A stretch of 31,740 nucleotides of DNA from CAYHSR01 sp043821725 (GTDB lineage Bacteria > Patescibacteriota > Patescibacteriia > Magasanikbacterales > GWA2-37-8), in assembly GCA_043821725.1 (NCBI GenBank), contig JBDRCM010000046.1, positions 1 to 31,740 of the forward strand. The letters run 5' to 3'. Within the stretch, counting starts at the first letter, position 1, and every line of letters begins with the position of its first letter. The notes below the pieces were generated by a model that did no database searches, was not told the DNA's origin, and worked only from the letters and a program-made list of their open reading frames with translations. Below are positions 6,329 through 17,400 of the stretch, one piece after another. The position numbers and the translations under genes were made by a program.

Positions 6329-8461
6329 ATGAAAAAGAACGATAAAAAAGTAATCATCATTACGATGTTGGCGGTCTTTTTTTGTTTTGCTGTTTTTTTA
6401 ATTATTGTTGGGATTGATTTTGCAAACGCACAGATGCAAACTGCGACAACCGGAACGATCAGCCAGGGCGTAGAAGTTATTGAAGAGCCACTTGGGCTAC
6501 CAAGCACAGACATCCGACTGATTGTTGCGCGTATTATTCGTGCCGCACTCGGTTTGTTAGGCATAGTGACTGTGTCAATTATTACGTACGGTGGATTTTT
6601 ATGGATGACTGCCGGCGGTAATGAAGAACAGATTGGAAGAGCTAAAAAAGTTTTAATCAACGCTGTTATAGGGCTGGCCATCATCTTGAGTGCGTTTGCC
6701 ATTGTTTCATTTATTATTTCTTCTCTTATAGCCGCGACAACAGGTGTTTCGCCTGGTCCGCAATCAAAAGGTTCAACAGTTGAACGGTTTAGCGGAAGCG
6801 GAGCTTTGGGACGAATAATTAGGGATCATTATCCAATGAGAAACCAGACAAAAGTTCCGCGCAACACCAAAATAGTTGTAACTTTTTCACGCCCTGTCCA
6901 GCCGTCCAGCTTTATTGAAGATACAACAGGCGATGGCATTTTTGGCAACTGCGTTCAAAATATGACAAGCTGGGTGAATGACTGCGATAGAATAAAGGCT
7001 GTGACAACAACTGTGAGCGGAACGCAAATAAAGCTTTTGCAAAACAATATAATAAACATCAAAAATACAAAGACAGGGGAGTCAATTGAAGCGGCAGCTA
7101 TTTTGGCAAGCACAAGCACTATCAATAACATTACCGGCGTTTACACAATTGTGATACGACCGCTTACAGATACTTCATTGAGTTCAGGGGGTTATCTTGG
7201 AAGTGAAAAAGAAGAAGTCGGATATACGGTTCGTCTTGGTTCATCAATTTTGCTTGACGATCCCGGAAATCCAAACCAGTCCATATTTGACAGCAAGATA
7301 GTTGGCAATGATTATTATGAATGGAATTTTACTTGCGACACATCTCTTGACATGTCTCCGCCATATGTAAAAAGCGTTTATCCAAAAGCCGGTCAGCAAG
7401 CATTCAAGAATAGCGTTATACAGATTGATTTTAATGAGGCAATGGATCCAATAGGAATACAAGGCGGGTTTACATTTATGGCAGGTTCTTCATTCTACAC
7501 ATTGCTTGGAAACAATATATTTTTGAATTCAAAAAACAGTTCTATGCCAATCGGAAGCTTCACGCTTTCAAACGGTTATAGAACATTAGAGTTTGTTTCC
7601 ACACAAGAATGCGGAAAGAATGCCTGCGGAAAAAATATATATTGTCTGCCTGTGTGCGATCAACAAGGAGCAAATTGCAGTACAATCACTGAAAAAGGAG
7701 AAACAGTGGAAATTGATAGTTATGAACTTCTTTTAAAAACAGCTACGACTATCAATACAACAACATGGGAGTCCATTCCATTCAGCGGAATAATGGATAT
7801 TTGTGGAAACGCGCTTGATGGAAACGCCAATCAAAAGCTTGAAGTGCCTGATAATACAAAAAACAAAGGTCCATTTTCCATTTCCCGTGATCCTGACAAT
7901 TACAATTGGGCATTTACCATTAAAGACAGCATTGATTTAAGCGCTCCATACTTGTATAAAATAGTTCCCGGAGTAAATGCTGATCTTGTACCGAAAAGTC
8001 AGGAGATAAGCATGGATTTTTCAAAACGATTGCGCGCCGGTTCAATATATAATATAGATATTGAAGAGGTTCAAATTGGAACAAGCATTACAAATATTCC
8101 TATTTGGCATGTTCCCCGCCTTGAATTCAGAACCAGCACCGCTTATACCCCAAATGAATACAGCTATGTCAAAGTTGACCATGGAGATTTTTTAGCGTTG
8201 AGCGATTACTATCCTGTTGTCACTTCAGATGTTGAGGATGTAAATTTCAACTGTTTTTACCCGGGCATGGGGCCGAACAAGCAGTCAACGGCTGTGAACA
8301 AGTCATCAGCCGGAATTTGCGAATCATCAGGAAGTAACATTGGGAACTGCTGTCAGGTAAGCACAACCACAGGCAAAGATTTCTGTTGTAATGGAGTTGT
8401 TGGAGGAGCAATTAATCCAAAGTCAAATACAGTAAGCAGTTGTTTGGACTATATCAAATAA
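6329..8461 (+). CDS. Pilin-domain-anchored surface protein with Ig-like modules (710 aa)
   Basis: The first ~35 residues are a signal peptide ending in FANAQ. Residues about 60-145 form a two-helix domain of the T4SS pilin (VirB2-like) type widespread in CPR: GLPSTDIRLIVARIIRAALG, a first helix ending in YGGFLWMTAGG, a short charged loop, and a second helix VLINAVIGLAIILSAF. The next ~520 residues are an ectodomain with Big_5-like segments (PRNTKIVVTFSRPV; VIQIDFNEAMDP; ISMDFSKRL), ending in a Cys-rich tail (NCCQ, DFCCNG). VirB2 topology would place the ectodomain outside. ATG 6329 is preferred over in-frame upstream starts because an AGGGGG lies before it. It is followed after 6 bases by a giant paralogue. 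Function is probably adhesion or surface structure; the partner is unknown. Confidence 0.8.
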   Translation: MKKNDKKVIIITMLAVFFCFAVFLIIVGIDFANAQMQTATTGTISQGVEVIEEPLGLPSTDIRLIVARIIRAALGLLGIVTVSIITYGGFLWMTAGGNEEQIGRAKKVLINAVIGLAIILSAFAIVSFIISSLIAATTGVSPGPQSKGSTVERFSGSGALGRIIRDHYPMRNQTKVPRNTKIVVTFSRPVQPSSFIEDTTGDGIFGNCVQNMTSWVNDCDRIKAVTTTVSGTQIKLLQNNIINIKNTKTGESIEAAAILASTSTINNITGVYTIVIRPLTDTSLSSGGYLGSEKEEVGYTVRLGSSILLDDPGNPNQSIFDSKIVGNDYYEWNFTCDTSLDMSPPYVKSVYPKAGQQAFKNSVIQIDFNEAMDPIGIQGGFTFMAGSSFYTLLGNNIFLNSKNSSMPIGSFTLSNGYRTLEFVSTQECGKNACGKNIYCLPVCDQQGANCSTITEKGETVEIDSYELLLKTATTINTTTWESIPFSGIMDICGNALDGNANQKLEVPDNTKNKGPFSISRDPDNYNWAFTIKDSIDLSAPYLYKIVPGVNADLVPKSQEISMDFSKRLRAGSIYNIDIEEVQIGTSITNIPIWHVPRLEFRTSTAYTPNEYSYVKVDHGDFLALSDYYPVVTSDVEDVNFNCFYPGMGPNKQSTAVNKSSAGICESSGSNIGNCCQVSTTTGKDFCCNGVVGGAINPKSNTVSSCLDYIK

Positions 8462-8467
8462 TAGGAA

Positions 8468-11400
8468 ATGAAAAAATCATTAAAGAAAATCATAATTTTT
8501 GCGGGAGTCGTGGCCATATTGATAGGAGCCACTCAATTATGCTTTGCACAAACCACTGCTCCGGATCTTGGAATACAGCAAGTTGGAAACAGTATTGGCC
8601 TTCCAAGCACGGATATTCGGCTCATAATCGCGCGAATAATCAGAGTTGCTCTAAGTTTGCTCGGCATAGTGGCAGTGTCAATAATGGTTTATGGCGGATT
8701 TATCTGGATGACATCAGCGGGAAGCGAGGAAAAAATATCAACTGCAAAGAAAATTCTCATTAATGGCGCAATTGGACTTGCCATAATTTTATCATCATAC
8801 GCCATAGTCAGTTTTGTCATCAGCAAACTGGTTGAAGCAACAACAGGAGTGCCGTCGCATTGCTCAAATCAAATTTTTGACGCAGGCGTTGAAGAGCAAA
8901 TGGACTGCGGTATAGAATGCCCTCCATGCCAATCGCCTCCAAATCCGTATTTTTATGGAAATTCATTCAGAGTGGTTAACCTTCCTCCGGGCGGTTCAAC
9001 CTGCATCAGGAATGTGAAACTGGCAGTTACTTTTAATTTTGATGTTGATATAACAACTTTAAACAATAATGTTGTTGTTAATAACAAAAATACAAACGTG
9101 CAAATGGTTGGAGATTGGAGCTGGCAATCAGGAGACAACAAAAATGCCGCCGTATTTACTCCGCAAGGAGCGTGTGGCCCTCCGGATAATGGAAATGACT
9201 GCCTTGAAGCGAAAACCGATTATATTTTGAATTTTAAAAATCCGGCTAGCGTAAAAACATTAGAAAATCTTAATGACAAGTCACTAAAATGCGTTGGTAA
9301 TGAATGCGCTGATGTGAACTTTACAACAGGCGAGGGGATTGACAGAACAGCTCCGTCAATAACCGCGATAATTCCGACAGCGCCTCTTCTTACTGAATCA
9401 ACCATTCCTATACAAATCAATTATTCTGATGACAATGGAGTGCAAAAAATTGATTTAAAGGCAGACAACAATTTTGTTAATTCCGCAAGTCCGTCGCAAA
9501 ACTGCGCCAAGACCGGCAATGTTACAATTAATTGGCCCACAAGCCAGTTGGCGAGCGGTGACCATCTTTTGCAAGCAATCGCGCTTGATTGGGCCGCACT
9601 TAGCGGAAGCGCCACTAAAACGGTAAAATTGCTTCCACCACACTGCGTCAACAACATAAGAGACATAGATGAAGATGATGTTGACTGTGGCGGAGTTGAT
9701 TGTTATTCATGCGACATAATGAGAATTACATTTTTTGATCCGCAGTTTGGCTCGCCCGGAACCTATGTCACAATTTCAGGATACAAATTTGGCACAACTA
9801 CAGGTGAAGTGTTTATGCAAGATCGCGCTGACAAAACAAAATGGGTAAAGGCGGAACTGGCTGACTGTGGATTTAGTACATGGAGCAACAATCAGATTAT
9901 AATAAAAGTTCCAAGCACTGCCGCCACTTCAACGCAAATAAAAGTTATTACAGCAACCACAACCGACAAAGGCGGTTTGCCCATAAGATACTCAGATACC
10001 ACAAAAACACCACCAGACCCCGAGTTAAATGATTTTACGATTAATACAACAACATCTCCGGGATTGTGCTATATAACTCCGATAAGCGGGCCCCATGATG
10101 CTATTGTTACTGCAATTGGAAATAATTTCGGGCAGAACATGGGGTCAATGAGATTTGGCATATCACAAGCGTCAATGCTGGATTGGACAAGTGGGAAGCC
10201 GTACAATATTGCAAAAGCAATGGTTCCGCGTAATTTAAATCCCGGAGTCGTTTCAGTAAAAGTGGTAAACAATGCCGGTATTTTATCCAATGGAGTGCGT
10301 TTTGCAGTAACAGGAGCTCAAATTGCAGATGGTCCTTTAATTTCGTCAATCAGTCCGTCAAGTGGGGCTAAAGGCCAATACATTACAATAACCGGCAAAA
10401 ATTTTGGCTCAAGCAACGGAACTGTAAATTTCAAATCAAAAAATCAGTTTGATAAATTCGGATATAATACATCTGCTGTTCGCGGAGATTTTGAATTTCC
10501 AAAAGGGTGCGTCACAGTATGGAGCGATAAGCAGATTGTTGTGAAGTTTCCAACAGACAGTAGAGCAACCGCACTTGGAGGAGCCAGTGGTATTGCCAAT
10601 GAAAGCTATTATATTGAAGTCAATAACATTGAAACCAACAAAAGTTCGCAACTGCCAGGACCTGATTCTTCTGTTTTTGGCCTGATAAGTGGCAGTGCAG
10701 GTCCGGGTATATGCGCCATTAAGCCGGTTTCTTCACCTGTGCCTCTTCCAGCTCAAGTAAAAATGGAATTGATCGGAGAATATTTTGGATCTTTAAACCC
10801 CAATGTTTTTTTCTGGGGACCGGCATCAGTTGCCAATACTTTTTCCAGCCGTTTAAGAGCACCCAGCTCTTCAGTGGCATTGTCATCAAGCGGAATAGGA
10901 CAGAAAGTTACCCTTAATTTAATTCCAACAACTACAATTTCAGGACCTGTTCTTATTGAAAGGCAGAATGATAGCGCCTTGAGTAATGAAGTTGATTTCA
11001 GCGTTTTTGATTGCACCAGTAATATAGTAGCGGGCCAGCCAACCTGCACAATGCCAAATACCCGTTGTTGCGTAAGCGGAAATGAAGCAGGCATTTGCAA
11101 GCCAATAGGAGAATTGTGTGATGGAGAAACAAAATCAACCGGATATGTATGGAAATTAAGCACGCGCGCTTTGCCGGAAATACCAAGAGTTGTTGAACAG
11201 TGTTATGATTCAGCTCTGCCTACAGGCGAGTTTCCACTTCCAAGCCCGACTCCTGACACTAAATGGGGGCCTGACCATCAAGAAACATGCCGCACAGCCG
11301 CTTTGGTGGTGCAGTTCAATCTTACTGGAATAAATTCCATAAGCATTTCAAGCATAAACAGCAACGCGGATTTGGTTGTTAATAAATGTGCAAGTTCAAG

Positions 11401-14400
11401 CATAGACCTTTTAAAAAATTCATGCACCAGCACAGGAAGGGTTGCTTTAAAGGATTTATTATCAAATAATTTTAATAATGTTTCAGTTGTTCCACAGCCA
11501 AGCTCTGCGGCGTCCAGTCCGGCTCCGGGCAAAAGTTTTATTGAGCTTATTCCGGAATCAGGCGTTTGGGAGGATGGAACATGGTATCAAGTTGCGCTTA
11601 AAAACAGCATCAGCCGTTCAAATATATATTTGGCAAAAGACAGGCCGTGCAATGTCGCAAATTCGGCTTATTGCTTTTTATTTAAAACAGGCGCAAAAGG
11701 CAACAATGAGTGCGTGCTTAACGGAGTATATGTAAGTCCTTCCAGCTTTTGGGTGAATAAATTAATGCAACCCATTGCAGGTTTGATTTATCGCGCCCAT
11801 GGAATTTCAAATCAAAAATGCATAGTGGTTGATATAAGCGGATACGGAAAGGAATGGAGCTCCAGCGAGCCGTCATATGCTGAGATTTACAAAGACATTA
11901 ATTTGAAAACAGCCCAGGTTTCATCTTTAAAAAATACGGTTGGCGTGCTTTTCAATGATTTGCTTAACATCGTGGCTAATTTCAGGACAACAACAAGCCA
12001 AGGAGTGGTAAAAGAATATGCAGGCAAAAGCCCTCTAACGATTGACTTGACAAATCCGGATGTTGAATCATTCTGGCCAAGTTGCTCTGATGCGTGCACT
12101 AACGCGTCAGTTGGGGCAAAGTTCAATACCAGCATGTCTAACCTTAATCTTCAAACAGCTGCTCAGCTTGTTAAATGTGATGATGAAAACTGCCTAAATA
12201 CAATGAGTGCGGCAGTAGGCAACGCTTCAATTCACGCTGAATTTATAGGACCAAACAATGATGAGTTAAAAATTCAGATTATTGATTTAAACCTTGAACC
12301 GCTTCCTTTGGATTTAAACACAATTTATCAAGTTATACTTTCATCATCAAGCACTGATCCGTTTAATCCGACAAAATTATGGTCAGGTAGCGGCAACGAC
12401 GGGGTAAAGCCGTTTAACACGGAATTTAAGTGGAGATTTAGCACTAAGAAAAAGCAGTGCGAAGTTGATCGCGTTTCGCTTGAACCATTGTCATTTTATG
12501 CCAATCATATTGAAGATAGAAATGTTTACTCTGCCAGCGTGTTTGGAGTGCCTGACACCTGTAGTACAAGCGGACAAAGATTAAATCCATATATGATGGA
12601 CTGGCAGTGGGATTCAAGCGATAAAGATGTAGCTCAAATACAACAAGTTTCAACTGTTGGCGCCAATCCTTTATGCACCAATAAATGTGTACTCAAAGGC
12701 AGTGACATTTCATTTGGTATTGAAACGCCAATTTGCGGAAATGGAATTGTTGAAGCTGGAGAGGATTGTGACGGGCCAAATAAAAATCAAGGATGCTCAT
12801 TAAACTGTTTGCGCGTGGGGAATTTAGATAAGCAGACATGCGGAGACGGCAAGGTTGATCCGACTAATGGAGAAGAATGCGATACAAATGACAATGCAAC
12901 TAAAATCGGTTGTGATGACAAATGTTTGCATGCCGGTTCTAAAAAAGATACTACGTTCCAAGCAGGCGGACTTTCAGTTTGCGGAAACGGAATTATGGGC
13001 AGTGGAGAAGATTGTGAAATCGGCATTAGCGCCACAACCAGCGATCCGAATTCAGCGCTTTACTGTTCAGACAAATGCTTACACACAGGCACTCCGTTAA
13101 GCAAAACATGGTGTGACTTGAATCTTCCCGAAGCAAATCAAATTAATCCTTTTGGAGGATTTGTGAAAAGCGAATTTGATCTTGCGTGCAAAAAGTCAGT
13201 AAGCATTTGCGGAGACGGAGAAAATACAATGGATGAGGATAATGGATGCGACACTCTTGGCAAAGGGCAAAAGTCTGCGTGGTGCGATGATTATTGCTTG
13301 AAAAATGATATCAACCATCCGGACAGCAATTGTGTTGGCGCGAACAACAAGCCATTGGAAGGATGCGATTCAAAAGGACAGCACTCTGGATCCTCAATGC
13401 TTTATACAATACCTTCGTTCTGCGGAGACGGCATGATCCAAACAGGAGAAGATAATTTTTGCGAAGATGAGTTGATGTTGTTTAACCACCACGCCATAAA
13501 TCCATGGGCCTTGGCAATGGGTAAAGGCCTTAGTAAAAACACACAGGGAAATCCTCCATATCAGTTGTCTGTGATTACAGCCACAACCACTCCTTTTGAA
13601 ATGTCAGCGCCAAAGAGCGGGCAAGCTCAGTTCGTAATTCCATGTGGCTTTAAGACATCCGTTGAATGTCAGCAGACATTTGGTGAAGATTATGGACTTG
13701 GTGATAATACATGCTGTTATCCAAAGCCGAATCTTATTGACGTTAATCCGCCCAGTTCATCAATTAATGTATGTCCCAACACTGCAATTGAAGCCACTTT
13801 TGACAAAGTTATTGACGATGCTAGTTTATCTGGTAATTTCATAATAGCGCGAGGAATTGGCAAGGATTATTCAAGCAATGCAAAAGTAGTCGGCTCAATG
13901 AACAATAATGTTTTAACTTCAATTTCAGGATTAATTTTTTCAAACAAATATTTATTTACAGCTGGATCGCAAGGATTATCAGTTGTTAAAGCTGATGTGC
14001 CTGCTTCTTTACAGCTTGTTTCAAATTCAAGCGCAAATAATATAATAGGAGATTTGCCGGCAATTGATATTTCCAATAACAGAGCTTACACAACTGCAGG
14101 TTCAAACGGATTGATTGTTATTGATGCCACAGATCCAACAAAGCCGTCTGCTATTGGCAATCATGTTCCTTTACAGCAAATTTATAATGACTTAAAGGTT
14201 GTTGGCAATTTCGCTTATGTAACAGCAGGACAAGACGGATTGCGAGTAATAGATATCTCCAGTTCAACAAACCCTTATGAAGCCGGTTTTGTGACAAGCA
14301 CAGGCGCTTCACAGACACTTGCAAACTTTAGTAATGTTGATGTTGTTGGCAATTTCGCTTATGTAACAGCAGGACAAGATGGATTGCGAGTCATTGACAT

Positions 14401-17400
14401 TTCAAGCTCAACAAACCCTTATGAAGTTGGTTTTATTACAAGCACAAGCACAGGCGCTTCACAAACAATCGCAAGCTTTAGCAATGTTGATGTTGCTGGC
14501 AATTACGCTTATGTAACAGCAGGACAAGATGGATTGCGAGTAATAGATATCAGCGATAAAACAGCAATGAAAGTTGTCGGCATACTTTCCACAGGACAGC
14601 AAAATTACTATGATCTTGAAGTTGAGAGCAACTACGCGTTTGTTGTTGACAGTTCCGGTTCCATTCAGGTTGTTTCTGTTTCCGATCTTTCAAACATTTC
14701 AGTGGCTCAAATTATATCCATCACAGGCGCAGAGAGTATTAATGTAAGTGAAAATTTTGCCTATATTGGCACTGCTTTAGGTATTTCAATCGTTGACGTT
14801 GCAAAATACACTTTAAGTTGTCAAGGCAATGATGATGTTACAGGCCTTATTGCCGGTATTGATAAGGATAAAGGCCAAGAAAACAAAAGTTGGATAGTTA
14901 AAATATGGTCAAAATTCACTGAATTTGTCAGATCTTTATTGTGGCAGAAAGCTGAAGCGCAGAGCAAGCCCATAAAATGGTGCACTGGCTTGGATATGGG
15001 AATTGCAACAGTATTAACTCAGTCAAATACCACAACTTCAAGGGCATCATTGGCTCTTAACAAGCCGTTGGCAACTGATACGGATTATACTGTGATATTA
15101 AAGTCAGATTTGAAAGACAGCGACGGAGTACGGCTTGGAACTCTGCCAAACGGAAAAAGCAACAGCTGGGCATTTAAGACCGGCCCGCAAATTTGCAAAG
15201 TAAAAAAGGTTGAGGTGTCTCCCGCGCAGTATTATTTTAGTAAATATAATGCAACCACCTCTTTGGAGGTTAAGGCGTTTACAGATACTGATCCATTGAA
15301 GTCCCAGCAAATACAGCCAATACCCGGCCACTATTCATGGCAGTATGTTTGGTCGCCTTTTGTTAATGATTATGTTTTATTGGCTTCGCAATCATCAGGC
15401 CAATCAACTAACGTCATCACTTCAAGAAAGCTGAATGGAACGATTGCCGTAAAAGCGGAAGTTGAAATTACTGAAGACAAATATTCCGGATCCAAAGGCA
15501 ATATTGGAATCAGTAACAAATCAGACATAACGATTTATCTGTGCGAAAATCCATGGCCTCCAAAGGATTTGATAATTAATAATGTGGAGCATATAATTTT
15601 CCCATACGAAGATATCAATGACACTGTCCGCAATAATGACGGCTATGATTTTATCACAAAGAAATTTAACAATACTGCGGTGCCAAATGCTGTAATAGGC
15701 GGTTACTTTAACTTTGGCACATATTATTGTGCTGATTACGGCAATACAGGCATTAATGATGATCTGCCATATCTTCAGCCCGCTGTTCAGGTTACCGGTG
15801 ACGCCGTCCAGACCGGTTTGGATACTTTAGCAACAAGTACTTTTCCGCTAAAAAGATTTTTGTTCACAGACACAAAAACTGGGGATGCAATTGGAATTCA
15901 AATTTTCGCTAATTATTATAATTTATCAGTCAAGGACTGGTTTAACAAATACAGGTCGTTTTCTTATTCAGCAAATATGGGCGAGCGCAAAATTCATGAT
16001 TATGACGCCATTGGGGACTCCAACAACATATACATTGACGCGCTCAATTATACAAAGGATAAATTTTTATACAGCAATATTTATTTAGTAAGCGTGAATA
16101 GCGATGCAAAGCCGGAAACAAGAATGGTATATAATCAAATGCTTAAGAATCTTTCCTTTAATATAAATCTTACAAATTACGGTTATTGCGGAAAAGACGT
16201 CAACAATATTGATTATCAGACGGAATGCGTAAATGATTTTGATTGTGCGGAGGGCCAGATATGCTCGGCGCAGATTGACAAGCTAAAGAGAAACTATAAG
16301 CGGCTCAAGGATTTTAGAAATATACGGAATGCTATCAGCTTTGCAGGTTCAGCTCCAAAATTGGATGAGGGTTCATTCATTAAAGGTCAGTCAGTAAGCA
16401 CATGGGCGAATTCATGGTCAAAATTAAGCGGGCTTTTAAAGATTCCAATGCCTGTTGATCCTGTTAATGAGCTTGGAAAAGGCGGAACATGCAAGCAAAA
16501 CAGCAATTATTTCTGCGTAGGAGATGAAATGTGCCTTTTAAACGACGCCTGCGCTCTGCATGATCCGATTACAGGCTGGAGCACTGAAGACGCGAGATAC
16601 AGTTTTGCCTGCAACAAAGATTCATTGGCTTACAGATATATTTTTGACGACAAAGCCGGATATTATCTGCGCGCCCGCATGGAAGATCCGTTTGGAAACG
16701 ATCCGACTTCTTTGTCGCTAAATATTTTGAATTGGAAGTCAGATCCGATTAACAATATAAAAGGTTTTACTGACAATTTTATCAGCAAGAATTTCATTAT
16801 TGATGAAACCAGTGGAATTTGCAAACTGGATCAAGAAGTTGCAGTTAATGTAAAAGGATACTGTGGAGACAATAAAGTCGGAGGGCTGGAAGAATGCGAC
16901 GGAGTTGCTGTAAAATATGACAAAAGCGCGTGCACTGCTTCAGGCGGAAATATAACAATAAGCACATGCAATACTTCAACATGCAATTGGATAATATCAA
17001 CCGCCCCATGCTCTTCGCTGTCAGTATGTGGAAACAGCATTAAGGAAATAGGAGAGCAGTGCGACGCTGGTTCAGCCAACAATACATACGGAGTTTTTTG
17101 CGATGAAAATTGCAAAATTAAAAAACAGCCATATACTGTTGACGCAAATGGAAAAGTTTTAAGTTATGGATACTGCGGAGATGGCGCAATTACCCCATTT
17201 TATGAAATTTGTGATAATCATATTTGGGGTGGAACAACATTTGTATCCGGAAAACCAATATATGCGCTGGATAAATTTAAGTCCTGCTCAAATGACTGCC
17301 AAGATTACGGTCCATATTGCGGAGATGGAGCAGTTCAGAAAAACCAATTTATGTTTGCAGGTGTGATTTATAATGAAGAATGTGATGTAAATAATTTAAC

